A stretch of 19,990 nucleotides of DNA from DASZTU01 sp035493835 (GCA_035493835.1 DATJHO010000014.1:1-19990), one strand, 5' to 3'. Numbered from the stretch's first letter, positions 1 to 10,163 are shown. Made by a program: numbers and translations. The notes: a model not told the origin generated them from the sequence alone.

Positions 1-2
1 GC

Positions 3-1427
3 AGCGGCATCGATGGCGATGGCGTCTATATCAGCGGCACGGTCGGCAGCTTCACCAACTCCGGCACCATCAAAGGCTATACCGGCGTCGATGTTGCCGA
101 TAGCGGCGCCGGCGTTACCCTGACCAATTCGGGCTTGATCCAGGGCACTGCCGACGGCACGGTGCTGGGCCGGGCGATCCGTTTTGGGGACGGCAACGAT
201 ACCCTCGATCTCTTGACCGGCGCCAGGTTCGGCGGCTTCGTCGATTTTGCCGGCGGCGTGAACACCCTGAATTTCTCGAGCTATCGCGGGAATCTGGTGC
301 TGGATTATGCCGGCAGCCTTGATGCTTCGGACATCCTGCCGGGCAGCAATCTCTACGTACAGAAGGCCAGCTCGGGCGCCGATCCCGCACAGGTGGTGAT
401 CGTCAACGATACGGCCCTGCAATTCGGCTCCCAGCCAGTGCAGGATCTCGTCAATGGCCTCACCGACCTCCTGGCCAACGAGTTCGACGCGCTTGGCGAC
501 AATGGCGTTGACGAGCAGGCGCTGAACTACGGCCCCTCCAGCCACTATACGGCCGCCGAGCAGGCTGCCAATGGCGTGGTGGTCGCGCCGCCCCCCGTCG
601 GGGGCCGCAGGGTGTGGGGCTCGGTCATCGGCGGCGGCAGCGTGCTCGACAACGGTGACGACGTTCGTAACACTTACGGCGCCCTGGTGGCCGGAACGGA
701 TATCGAGCTCTCGACCGGCACGCGCGTCGGCATCGTTGGCGGCTATTCGCGCTCGGTGCTCAACGTCGCCAACGGCACGCAAACGATCACCGGCGACACC
801 GGCTTCCTCGGCGCCTATGGCAAGAGCGACCTCGGCGTGGTCCGGCTGGACTACCAGCTCATCGGCGGCGCCAGCAACAATGCGAGCTCGCGCCAGATCT
901 CGACGTCGCTCGGCACCGACACGGCAACGGCCGACTACGCCGGCTGGTTCATCGCCCCGCAGGTCGGGGCAACGGTTCCGGTCCTGCGGGTCGCCAACGG
1001 CGAACTCAGCGTCGTCGGCAGGGCCGGTTATATCGGCGGCGGCTTTTCCGGATATACCGAAACCGGCACCGCCTATGGGATGACGGTCGGCGCGCAGACG
1101 GTCAACATTCTGGATACCTATGCCGGCGTGCAGGATGCCATGGTCATCGGCAGCACCGGCGCCGGCGACATCACGGCCAAGGCAGGCCTGGGCGTCTTCA
1201 CCCAGACCAATTTCGACGGCGGCACCGTGGTGCCGGTCACGGTTCTGGGCATCAACACCGCGGGCTCTGTGGCGCCGAGCGGCACGACTTATGGCGTCGT
1301 CGCCGGCTTCAACTTCGATGCGCCGTTCTCAGCCAACGCCAGTTTTGGCGCGGGCGCCAATGGGTCCATCCGCAACGACGGCCAGTTCGCCGGCGCAGCG
1401 CATGTCAAGGTCAGCGGGTATTACTGA
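3..1427 (+). CDS. Autotransporter outer-membrane beta-barrel protein (5' partial)
   Basis: The frame is open to the left edge, so the N-terminal signal peptide and most of the passenger lie outside the window. The visible passenger has two copies of a TNSG-x-I-x-G motif (around 56-85 and 124-145), typical of beta-helical autotransporter passengers, then an acidic GDGNDTLD stretch. A linker rich in Ala and Pro (about 535-600) leads to GGRRVWGS at about 602, where a C-terminal barrel domain of about 275 residues begins: alternating Gly/aromatic strands such as GIVGGYSR, ending in an aromatic residue (VSGYY) just before the stop at 1425-1427. This is the classic ending for barrel insertion by the Bam complex. 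Predicted role: type Va secretion of a surface-exposed or adhesive passenger. Ligand unknown. The family call is firm; the function of the passenger is not. Confidence 0.88.
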   Translation, partial: SGIDGDGVYISGTVGSFTNSGTIKGYTGVDVADSGAGVTLTNSGLIQGTADGTVLGRAIRFGDGNDTLDLLTGARFGGFVDFAGGVNTLNFSSYRGNLVLDYAGSLDASDILPGSNLYVQKASSGADPAQVVIVNDTALQFGSQPVQDLVNGLTDLLANEFDALGDNGVDEQALNYGPSSHYTAAEQAANGVVVAPPPVGGRRVWGSVIGGGSVLDNGDDVRNTYGALVAGTDIELSTGTRVGIVGGYSRSVLNVANGTQTITGDTGFLGAYGKSDLGVVRLDYQLIGGASNNASSRQISTSLGTDTATADYAGWFIAPQVGATVPVLRVANGELSVVGRAGYIGGGFSGYTETGTAYGMTVGAQTVNILDTYAGVQDAMVIGSTGAGDITAKAGLGVFTQTNFDGGTVVPVTVLGINTAGSVAPSGTTYGVVAGFNFDAPFSANASFGAGANGSIRNDGQFAGAAHVKVSGYY

Positions 1428-1475
1428 TCGGGAATTGCGCGATCTTCATGATTGTGCAGCCATTTGAGCGGCGGG

Positions 1476-1510
1476 GCGGGGCTTTCGAGGCTTGCCCCGC
1501 GCTCTGATTT
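1476..1510 (+). terminator. Candidate intrinsic terminator after the autotransporter gene
   Basis: A 7-bp perfect GC stem (GCGGGGC at 1476-1482, GCCCCGC at 1494-1500) with an 11-nt loop is followed within a few bases by TTTT at 1507-1510. It lies 49 bases past the autotransporter stop and 33 bases before the next start. The T-run is short, so efficiency is uncertain. Confidence 0.4.
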
Positions 1511-1542
1511 TGAGCATTTTCACCCGCCGGAGAAGGTGACGG

Positions 1543-3699
1543 GTGCGAGAGGCCGCGTTGGCACACGGCCGCGGCGCCCAACTTCGCCAAGGAAATGAGC
1601 CGTTGACCAATCCGACGCCGATATCACCCAACCTGCAACTGCCGGACATCGGCCGGCTGATGCGGGAGGCGGAGGCGGCGCGGGTCGCCGGTCGCTTTGG
1701 CGAAGCCGAGATGCTTTCCCAGAAAGTGCTGGCGGTGTGGCCGGGCCAGCCGGAGGCCATTCACCTGCTCGGCCTTCTGGCGCACGGCCACGGCAATCTC
1801 GACCTTGCGATCGATTACCTGCGGCAGGCCTGCCGCTCCCCGAGCGCCCCGGCGAATTTTTACAGCAACCTTGCCGAGATGTACCGCCAGCGCGGGAAGC
1901 TCCCGGAAGGCGAGGCTGCCGCCCGGCGCGCCGTCGCCATCAATCCCGGCGCGTCCGCCGGCTGGAATAACCTCGGCATCATCTTGCAGGAGGCCGGCCA
2001 GCTGGAGGAGAGCAAGAACTCCCTCGAACGCGTCCTGAAGCTGCAGCCCGACAGTGCCGAGGCCCACAACAATCTTGCCAATACCTGCAAGCGCCTGGGC
2101 CTGATCGAGGATGCGGAAAAGCACTGGACCCGCGCCCTCGAGCTCCGCCCGCAATACCCGGAGGCGTTGAGCAACATGGTCATTCTGCTGACCGAGCAGG
2201 GTAATTACCCGCTTGCCGAGGAATATGGCCTGCGCGCCCTGCGTCTCAATCCCCGCCTGACCGACGCCTATGTCAACCTCGCGGCGCTGGCTTCTGCGTG
2301 CAACAACTATCCGGCTGCCCTGGAACTGCTCGATAAGCTGCTGCGGCTGGCGCCAGACCATGCCGAAGGTCTCGCCGCCCGAGCTGCCACTTTGCGGCAG
2401 CTCGACCGGCTCGATGAGGCGCTCGCGTCGGCGCAGCGCGCCGTGGCACTGGCCCCGAACCTTGCCGAGCCGCAGCATTCGCTCGGCATCGTGCTTCAGG
2501 CGCTCGGGCGCAGCGACGCGGCCATGGCCGCCTATCAACGATCCGCGGAGCTGGCGGGAGACTCCTCCGACAAGGCCATGGTCAGCCAGGGGCGATTGCT
2601 GACGGAAAACGGCAAAACGGCGGAGGCCCGGAAAACTTTCGAGGCTGCCCTCAATGCATTTCCAAACTCTGCCGCCGCATGGAGCAGCTACGCCGATCTC
2701 AACAAGTTCAAGCCCGGCGATGCCGAGATCGCAGAGATGGAGGCACTGCTCGCCGCAGGCGCCGCCTCCCGCGCGCAGCGGATGCTGCTGCATTTTTCGC
2801 TCGGCAAGGCCTACCTCGATACCGGCGATTCCGACCGCGCGTTCAGTCACCTCGATGCGGGCAACCGGATGAAGCGGGCCACCATCAATTACGATGGGCC
2901 CGGCAACCGCAAATGGATGGCGAGCATCGGGGAAACCTTCAATGCCGCGCTAGTGCAGCGTCTCGGCGGCGGCGGGGCGTCCTCGCCGCTACCCATCTTC
3001 GTCCTTGGCATGCCGCGCTCCGGCACGACGCTGGTGGAGCAGATCCTTGCTTCGCACGCCGACATTCAGGGCGCTGGCGAGCTCAAATTCTTGCACCGGA
3101 TTGCAACGAGTGCCGGCGACTATCCCAGGGTGGTTCAAAGCCTCGATCGCGGCCAACTGACGGCAATGGGGCGGGCATATCTCTCTTCCGTTGAACCCCT
3201 GGCTCATGGCCGCCGCCACGTCGTCGACAAGATGCCCTCGAATTTCCTCTATGCGGGCTTCATCCGGCTGATCCTGCCCGAGGCGCGCATCGTTCACTGC
3301 CGGCGGGATCCGGTCGACACTTGCCTCTCCTGCTACAGCAAGATTTTTGCCGACGAGCAGTCGTTTACCTATGACCAGGGCGAACTCGGCGCCTTTCACC
3401 GCGCCTATCAGGACTTGATGGGGCATTGGCGCACGGTGCTGCCGGCCTCCCATTTCATCGAGGTCAACTACGAAGACGTGGTCGAAGATATCGAAGGGGA
3501 GGCAAGGCGGCTGCTGGCGTTCCTTGGCTTGCCCTGGGATCCGGCCTGCCTCGAATTTTATCGCACCGAGCGGCCGGTCCGAACCGCAAGCGTCAACCAG
3601 GTGCGTCAGCCGGTGTACCGCACATCCAGCGGCAGGTGGCGCAGCCACGCCAACCACCTCGGGCCGCTGCTTTCGGCCCTCGGGGTGGTGCCGACGTAA
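1543..3699 (+). CDS. TPR repeat / sulfotransferase fusion protein
   Basis: 718 residues. The N-terminal half (about residues 40-370) is a run of tetratricopeptide repeats with the usual small/large pattern (for example AGWNNLGIILQEAGQLEES, AEAHNNLANTCKRLG), a protein-binding scaffold. The C-terminal domain is a PAPS-dependent sulfotransferase (Sulfotransfer_3 type): the 5'-phosphosulfate loop is GMPRSGTTL at residues 489-497 and the 3'-phosphate motif is RRDPVDTCLSCY from residue 587. No signal peptide is visible, so it is likely cytoplasmic. The start is GTG 1543, preceded by GGAGAAGG at 1529-1536; TTG 1603 with AAGGA at 1589-1593 is a real alternative that would remove 20 residues. Such fusions are common in Alphaproteobacteria and few have known substrates. 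It follows the autotransporter after a candidate terminator, so co-transcription is doubtful. The acceptor (protein, lipid or glycan) cannot be told from sequence. Confidence 0.88.
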   Translation: MREAALAHGRGAQLRQGNEPLTNPTPISPNLQLPDIGRLMREAEAARVAGRFGEAEMLSQKVLAVWPGQPEAIHLLGLLAHGHGNLDLAIDYLRQACRSPSAPANFYSNLAEMYRQRGKLPEGEAAARRAVAINPGASAGWNNLGIILQEAGQLEESKNSLERVLKLQPDSAEAHNNLANTCKRLGLIEDAEKHWTRALELRPQYPEALSNMVILLTEQGNYPLAEEYGLRALRLNPRLTDAYVNLAALASACNNYPAALELLDKLLRLAPDHAEGLAARAATLRQLDRLDEALASAQRAVALAPNLAEPQHSLGIVLQALGRSDAAMAAYQRSAELAGDSSDKAMVSQGRLLTENGKTAEARKTFEAALNAFPNSAAAWSSYADLNKFKPGDAEIAEMEALLAAGAASRAQRMLLHFSLGKAYLDTGDSDRAFSHLDAGNRMKRATINYDGPGNRKWMASIGETFNAALVQRLGGGGASSPLPIFVLGMPRSGTTLVEQILASHADIQGAGELKFLHRIATSAGDYPRVVQSLDRGQLTAMGRAYLSSVEPLAHGRRHVVDKMPSNFLYAGFIRLILPEARIVHCRRDPVDTCLSCYSKIFADEQSFTYDQGELGAFHRAYQDLMGHWRTVLPASHFIEVNYEDVVEDIEGEARRLLAFLGLPWDPACLEFYRTERPVRTASVNQVRQPVYRTSSGRWRSHANHLGPLLSALGVVPT

Positions 3700-3753
3700 T
3701 ACAAACGTTGGCACGCTCGAGGCGGGTGCAGCGGCCGCTCAGGGCTCCCGCAA

Positions 3754-3889
3754 GCGTTCACATCGAACCAGCTCGGCTTGAGCGTCAAAACCGTCGAAAC
3801 CTACCGGTCGCGCGCCATCGACAAGCTGGGCCCCAGAGCCGGGCCGCGCTGGTCCGCTACGCTCCCTGAAGGGATTGATGACCGGCTAG
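3754..3889 (+). pseudogene. Frameshifted remnant of a LuxR-type HTH domain
   Basis: Frame 1 from 3754 reads a typical LuxR/NarL recognition helix, LGLSVKTVETYRSRAIDKLG. After the GGCCCC at about 3829-3834 the homology moves to another frame (SRAALVRYA) and then to a third (LKGLMTG, stop at 3887-3889), together matching the usual end of FixJ/NarL-type response regulators. The receiver domain and the start of the HTH are absent. At least two frameshifts and a lost 5' part mark it as dead. It fills most of the 230-base gap between the sulfotransferase and the convergent GlsB-type gene. I rely on recognising the HTH pattern, not on an alignment. Confidence 0.6.
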
Positions 3890-3929
3890 CCGACGCCGCT
3901 TCATCCACCTCTCAAGTCACGAACACCTG

Positions 3930-4214
3930 CTACCATCGGCGCCAGGCTGGGCGCCCGAAGCCGAAAATCAGCCTCAACACTGCGAGCAGGATAACGGCCC
4001 CGATCAGCGCATTGGCGATCGCAGCGATCCATCCACTCCCGAGATAAATATGCAGACGCGGCAGCACCCAGTCGCCGACGAAAGCGCCGACGATACCTAC
4101 CGCTAGATCGCCGATGAGGCCGAAGCCAGCGCCCTGCACAAGCACGCCCGCCAGCCACCCTGCGATGATGCCCACCACCAGGATCGCGATGATGCTCTCA
4201 TTGGTCAGATGCAT
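3930..4214 (-). CDS. GlsB/YeaQ/YmgE family small membrane protein
   Basis: 94 residues with three hydrophobic segments (about residues 8-27, 31-52 and 61-85) rich in Gly and Ala, containing the family pattern IIAGWLAGVL, GLIGDLAVGIVGAFVGDW and IGAVILLAVLR. This is the transglycosylase-associated-protein family (PF04226), inner-membrane proteins often induced by stress or stationary phase; the molecular function is not settled and the old name does not imply enzymatic activity. ATG 4214 is chosen over the upstream in-frame start at 4241 because GGAGGG lies 7 bases before it. The stop falls in the convergent gap shared with the sulfotransferase gene. I see no EcfG-type promoter in the 150 bases upstream, though two tandem short hairpins (4273-4288 and 4288-4304) sit there. 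Confidence 0.85.
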   Translation of the reverse strand: MHLTNESIIAILVVGIIAGWLAGVLVQGAGFGLIGDLAVGIVGAFVGDWVLPRLHIYLGSGWIAAIANALIGAVILLAVLRLIFGFGRPAWRRW

Positions 4215-4364
4215 TTTAAGCCCTCCATTGTGCGACCTCAAACGGTTAGGCCGCTGTCACGGTTGCACCGACCGCCGCTGGAGCGGCGCATCCCCGTGGG
4301 ATGCTCGACCTTGACGGCAATCATCGAGCCCGCACGGACGTGCCGAGGAGATTAGGGGTGGAAA

Positions 4365-4455
4365 TGGCGGAGAGGATGGGATTCGAACCCACGAGACCCT
4401 TTAGAGGTCTGCGCCCTTAGCAGGGGCGTGCCTTCGACCACTCGGCCACCTCTCC
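4365..4455 (-). tRNA. tRNA-Ser (anticodon GCU)
   Basis: Read on the minus strand this folds as a complete class II tRNA: acceptor GGAGAGG (4449-4455) pairing with CCTCTCC (4369-4375), discriminator G at 4368 and an encoded CCA at 4365-4367. The anticodon stem CGCCC/GGGCG encloses loop CUGCUAA with anticodon GCU (4419-4421 on the plus strand). The long variable arm has stem AGACC/GGUCU, and the T arm GUGGG-UUCGAAU-CCCAU. The long arm plus GCU anticodon mean serine, reading AGC and AGU. No integrase, duplicated tRNA 3' end or other trace of site-specific integration is next to it. Confidence 0.96.
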
Positions 4456-4668
4456 GTTGCGGCGGGTCTAGCGGTTCGGGCCCCACGGTTCAAGCGGTTT
4501 GTCACCTCCGTCCAAAGCAAACGCCCGGTGTGGGCGCGCGAGGGTTGGGGACTTGCTCCCGCAGGCGCCGGCCGGTCGGGATGGTGCCCGCTGACGGCGC
4601 CATGGATGGCCGGTCTGGCTTTCCGTGCCTATATCGCCTAGAGACGATCGACTGGCGAGTTGGCGGAC

Positions 4669-5973
4669 ATGACAACAACCGATATTGCAAGGCGTGTGTA
4701 CAACCACACGTGGAAGCTCGATCCGATCATCCGGAGCCTGCTCGATACCGACTTCTACAAATTGCTGATGCTGCAGATGATCTGGCGGCTCTATCCTGAT
4801 GTAGAGGCGACGTTTTCGCTCATCAATCGCCATACCAATGTCCGGCTGGCCGAAGAGATCGACGAGGCCGAACTGCGGGCCCAGTTGGACCATGCGCGCA
4901 CTGTCCGCATGACCAAGAAGGAAATGATTTGGCTCGCCGGCAACAGCTTTTATGGCAGCCGGCAGATCTTCCAGCCGGAATTCCTCGACTGGCTCGCCAA
5001 ATTCCAATTGCCCGATTATGAGCTGACCCGCCGCGATGGGCAGTATGAGCTCAATTTTCATGGCCCCTGGACGCACACGTCGATGTGGGAGATTCCGGCG
5101 CTCGCCATCATCAACGAATTGCGCTCCCGCGCGGCGTTGAAAGGGCAAGGGCCGTTCGCGCTCGATGTGCTCTACGCACGCGCCAAGGCCAAGATGTGGG
5201 ACAAGGTCGAGCAGCTGAAGCAATTGCCGGCCCTCAGCATCTCCGATTTCGGCACCCGGCGGCGCCACAGCTTTCTCTGGCAGCGCTGGTGCGTCGAGGC
5301 GCTGAAGGAGGGGATCGGCAATCATTTTACCGGCACCTCGAACGTGCTCCTCGCCATGGACACCGACCTAGAGGCGGTCGGCACCAATGCGCACGAATTG
5401 CCGATGGTGCTCGGCGCCCTTGCCCGCAACGAGGAGGAGCTGCGCACGGCCCCTTACCGCGTGCTCAAGGAATGGGAGCAGTTTTACGGCGGCAATCTCA
5501 GGATCGTCCTGCCCGATGCGTTCGGCACGACCGCGTTCCTGCGCGATGCGCCCGATTGGGTGGCCGATTGGACCGGGTTCAGGCCCGACAGCGCGCCGGC
5601 GATCGAGGGCGGGGAGAAGATCGTCGCCTGGTGGAAGGAACGCGGCCGCGACCCGCGCCAAAAGCTGCTGATCTTTTCCGATGGGCTCGACGTCGATTCG
5701 ATCGAGGAGGCGTATCACCACTTCCAGGGGCGGGTGCGGATGGCATTCGGCTGGGGCACGAACCTCACCAATGACTTCGAAGGCTGCGCGCCGGTCGATA
5801 TCCCGGGCCTCAGGGCCATCTCGCTGGTCTGCAAGGTGACGAGCGCCAATGGCCGGCCCGCGGTAAAGCTTTCGGACAACCCGCAAAAGGCGACGGGCGA
5901 TTCGAAGGAGATTGCGCGGTATCTGCGGATTTTCGGGAGCAGTGACCGGGTGGAGCAGCCGGTGCTGGTTTAG
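4669..5973 (+). CDS. pncB: Nicotinate phosphoribosyltransferase
   Basis: 434 residues. It joins nicotinate and PRPP, with ATP hydrolysis, to give nicotinate mononucleotide in the NAD salvage (Preiss-Handler) route in the cytoplasm. Diagnostic segments are LLDTDFYKLLMLQ near residue 24, ISDFGTRRRHSF at 191-202 (substrate pocket) and GTSNVLLA at 222-229, followed by GTNAHEL with His242. That His matches the residue phosphorylated during catalysis in enterobacterial PncB (GTQAHEW). Length equals the rhizobial enzymes. ATG 4669 is preferred to the TTG at 4660 in the same frame; both have only weak Shine-Dalgarno sequence. The 213 bases between the tRNA and the start hold no gene and no promoter I would defend. 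It is a single-gene unit, convergent with the methyltransferase gene across a repeat-filled gap. Confidence 0.95.
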   Translation: MTTTDIARRVYNHTWKLDPIIRSLLDTDFYKLLMLQMIWRLYPDVEATFSLINRHTNVRLAEEIDEAELRAQLDHARTVRMTKKEMIWLAGNSFYGSRQIFQPEFLDWLAKFQLPDYELTRRDGQYELNFHGPWTHTSMWEIPALAIINELRSRAALKGQGPFALDVLYARAKAKMWDKVEQLKQLPALSISDFGTRRRHSFLWQRWCVEALKEGIGNHFTGTSNVLLAMDTDLEAVGTNAHELPMVLGALARNEEELRTAPYRVLKEWEQFYGGNLRIVLPDAFGTTAFLRDAPDWVADWTGFRPDSAPAIEGGEKIVAWWKERGRDPRQKLLIFSDGLDVDSIEEAYHHFQGRVRMAFGWGTNLTNDFEGCAPVDIPGLRAISLVCKVTSANGRPAVKLSDNPQKATGDSKEIARYLRIFGSSDRVEQPVLV

Positions 5974-6013
5974 GGCTGAGCGCTCGCGGCGTTATTTCGT
6001 GCGCAGAAGCAGG

Positions 6014-6130
6014 AACAACCCCCACCCGGCTGCCGCCACCCTCCCCTCAAGGGGGAGGGGCGCTGGTGGTACCGCGGTGCAGCATCGTTCCCCTCCCCCT
6101 GGAGGGGAGGGGGCAGGGGTGGGGGTTGTT
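6014..6130. repeat. Pair of inverted GC-rich palindromic repeats
   Basis: The outer ends are exact inverted copies (AACAACCCCCACCC at 6014-6027 and its complement ending at 6130). Inside, each half has its own hairpin: CCCTCCCC/GGGGGAGGGG at 6040-6060 and CCCCTCCCC/GGGGAGGGG at 6090-6113. The element could fold as one long cruciform or two hairpins. It is the first of several copies in the window (6291-6350, 16743-16780 and, in variant form, 19180-19305). The 386 bases between pncB and the methyltransferase gene hold only this element, the MITE-like repeat and the third unit; no coding signal is visible. Confidence 0.75.
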
Positions 6131-6163
6131 TTGACTTTGCTCCAGGCCGGCGGAATCTTGCCC

Positions 6164-6269
6164 TAGAGCCGTTCACCGTTTCGTGGAAACACTGAACGTT
6201 CTCTAACTCTTTGTTGTGTCGCGTTTCCGAAACGGAAAAGTGGTGGCCACTTTTCCTGGAACGCTCTAG
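6164..6269. repeat. MITE-like two-hairpin intergenic repeat, copy 1
   Basis: About 106 bases bounded by CTAGAGC / GCTCTAG-like inverted ends. The second copy lies at 17712-17810. The shared core includes GTGTCGCGTTTCCGAA and the hairpin at 6234-6256 (GGAAAAGTGG paired with CCACTTTTCC, loop TGG). The left part contains a weaker inverted pair, GTTCA/TGAAC. No ORF is present. It resembles non-autonomous miniature elements; no transposase is seen in this window. Confidence 0.75.
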
Positions 6270-6290
6270 TAACAAACGCTTGCACCTCTG

Positions 6291-6350
6291 GCTCACCCCC
6301 ACCCTGGCGCTGCCGCGCTCACCCTCCCCACAAGGGGGAGGGAGCGATGG
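6291..6350. repeat. GC-rich palindromic repeat, single unit
   Basis: Contains CACCCCCACCC (6294-6304) then CCCTCCCC-acaa-GGGGGAGGG (about 6322-6342), the same order of parts as each half of the 6014-6130 element. It ends 10 bases before the stop codon of the minus-strand methyltransferase gene, where its hairpin could serve as the transcript end. Confidence 0.65.
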
Positions 6351-6359
6351 GACAGTTGC

Positions 6360-6962
6360 TCACACGCGTTGTGCCAGCCAGATGGTGTGGCCGCCGCATT
6401 CGGGGTCTTCCACGATGCAGGCGACGACGCCAAAACCATTTTCGGCCAATAGAGCCCGATATTCGGCAGGGTCGAGGCTCGCGTGATAAAGCGGCTCTCC
6501 GTGGAACTCTCCCATCGCTTCGCCGTGGCTCGGCCCGCTGGTGAACATCACGGCTGCGCGCTCCGCGGCATGCACCCGAAAGATCGGGAACATCTTGCGC
6601 TGGTCGTCAAAGCTCAGATGGAAAAAGCTGTCCCAGGCGAGAATGCCGTCAAAACTGCGCGGCAGGGCAAGCTCCCGCATATCGGCGACGTGCCAGTCCG
6701 CATAGGGAAAATCCGCCCGACACATGGCGATCATTTCCGGCGAGGCGTCGATGCCGGTGATTTTGCAGCCGCGCTCCGTCAGCGCACGGGCAAGTGGCTT
6801 GCCGGATCCGCAGCCGATATCGAGTACCGTGGCATCTTCGGGCAGGAGGCCACGGAAGCGGTCGAGCCAGGCCGTCTCGAACAGGCGGTCACCACGCTCC
6901 CGTGCCCAGGCGCGCGCGTGCCGTTGATAAAGGCCTATGATCCGGTCCGACTCAGATGGCAT
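6360..6962 (-). CDS. Class I SAM-dependent methyltransferase
   Basis: 200 residues with a Rossmann-type methyltransferase core. Motif I is VLDIGCGSGKPL at residues 46-57, followed by GIDASPEMI (ribose-binding acidic residue in motif II) and the later strand DGILAWDSFFHLS. The C-terminal part ends EDPECGGHTIWLAQ. No substrate can be deduced; the size suits small-molecule methyltransferases. ATG 6962 is chosen over an upstream in-frame start at 7031 because that would overlap the end of purL and add non-homologous-looking sequence. It starts 35 bases after the purL stop, so it is very likely transcribed with purL; a role in purine metabolism does not follow from that. Confidence 0.85.
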   Translation of the reverse strand: MPSESDRIIGLYQRHARAWARERGDRLFETAWLDRFRGLLPEDATVLDIGCGSGKPLARALTERGCKITGIDASPEMIAMCRADFPYADWHVADMRELALPRSFDGILAWDSFFHLSFDDQRKMFPIFRVHAAERAAVMFTSGPSHGEAMGEFHGEPLYHASLDPAEYRALLAENGFGVVACIVEDPECGGHTIWLAQRV

Positions 6963-6997
6963 GCCTCTGCCGCCGCACCTGAAGCTATCCGCCGCCG

Positions 6998-9217
<2,220 letters not shown>

Positions 9218-9401
9218 GGGCGCGGAGGTTCCGTTGCAGCATCTTGTGTGAGCGCGGCACGCTCTTCGCGAGCGACAGCTCAATGATTCACGCGCTGGGT
9301 ATCAGCTTTTCCAGGCCGCCGACAGTGCAGCGAACGCCAGCCACCCAGCTTGGAGGCGGGCCGTCAGAAACCGGACCGGGTCGGAGCCTTGCCCGCGGCC
9401 G

Positions 9402-10067
9402 CTACGCGGCGTTGAGCAGGCTTTCGAACAGACGCCGTCCATCGAGCCCGCCATGGGCGGCTTCGATCAGGTTCTCAGGGTGCGGCATCAGGCCGAGCAC
9501 GTTTTTTTGAGCGTTGAAGACGCCGGCGATGTCGTTGACCGAGCCATTGGGGTTGGTGCCCGCGGCGTAGCGGAAGGCGACCTGACCGTTGCCTTCGACG
9601 GCTTTCAGCGTCTCGGGATCGGCGAAATAATTGCCATCGGCGTGCGCGACGGGGCAGCGGAAGAACTGGCCCGGTACATAGGCGCTGGTGAATGGCGTGT
9701 TGGTGTTGATCGCCTCGAGCTGCACTTCGCGGCAGACGAATTTGAGCGAGGCATTGCGCATCAGAACGCCTGGCAGCAGGCCAGCCTCGGTGAGGATCTG
9801 GAAGCCGTTGCAAACGCCGAGCACGTGGGCGCCGGCCTCGGCCCGCGCCGCGATTGCCGCCATGATCGGCGAGCGCGCGGCGATGGCGCCGGCCCGCAGG
9901 TAGTCGCCATACGAGAAGCCGCCCGGGATGACGTAGAGGTCGGCGTCGGGCAGGGCGGTGTCCTTGTGCCAGACCAAGTCCGGGGCGCGACCGGAAATTT
10001 CGGTCAGCGCCACGATCATGTCGCGGTCGCGATTGGAGCCGGGAAACACGATGACGGCCGATTTCAT
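9402..10067 (-). CDS. purQ: Phosphoribosylformylglycinamidine synthase glutaminase subunit PurQ
   Basis: 221 residues; class I (triad) glutamine amidotransferase that releases ammonia from glutamine and channels it to PurL. The nucleophile is Cys86 in GVCNGFQ, with His196 and Glu198 in MPHPEN completing the triad. The start MKSAVIVFPGSN is the usual PurQ N-terminus, including the PGSN motif. ATG 10067 is preceded by GAGG at 10076-10079 with 8 bases between. That Shine-Dalgarno sequence lies within the 3' arm of an inverted repeat (10073-10096), described separately. Upstream lies the DUF4142 gene rather than purS, which is unusual; a separate promoter for purQ-purL is therefore likely but I cannot point to one. 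Confidence 0.97.
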   Translation of the reverse strand: MKSAVIVFPGSNRDRDMIVALTEISGRAPDLVWHKDTALPDADLYVIPGGFSYGDYLRAGAIAARSPIMAAIAARAEAGAHVLGVCNGFQILTEAGLLPGVLMRNASLKFVCREVQLEAINTNTPFTSAYVPGQFFRCPVAHADGNYFADPETLKAVEGNGQVAFRYAAGTNPNGSVNDIAGVFNAQKNVLGLMPHPENLIEAAHGGLDGRRLFESLLNAA

Positions 10068-10072
10068 CGGGC

Positions 10073-10096
10073 GAGCCTCACACTGGAATGAGGCTC
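10073..10096 (-). promoter_or_regulatory. Hairpin overlapping the purQ ribosome binding site
   Basis: In the minus-strand transcript GAGCCTCA (10089-10096) and TGAGGCTC (10073-10080) form a perfect 8-bp stem with an 8-nt loop, five bases before the purQ start codon. The GAGG Shine-Dalgarno sequence is inside the 3' arm and would be hidden when the stem forms. On DNA it is equally a 24-base dyad that a dimeric protein could bind. The pairing is seen directly; control of translation or transcription is inference. Confidence 0.5.
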
Positions 10097-10163
10097 ATTT
10101 GTCCAACGCGGGGGCAAAAGGCAAGGGGCAGGGGTGATTATTTCCCCTGTTGGGCGGGGAGGG

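Noticed and set aside
1624..2850. 408-codon minus-strand frame opposite the TPR region
   Set aside because: Shadow of the TPR-sulfotransferase gene; no recognisable domain.
4365..4455. tRNA-Ser as an integration site for a mobile island
   Set aside because: No integrase gene, no repeated tRNA 3' end and only housekeeping genes on either side.
6014..6350. CRISPR-like series of repeats
   Set aside because: The units are palindromic, inverted relative to each other, unevenly spaced, and have no uniform spacers or cas genes nearby.
10129..10149. CAGGGG/CCCCTG hairpin after the DUF4142 gene
   Set aside because: Six-bp stem with nine-base loop and no T-run on the minus strand; too weak to call a terminator.
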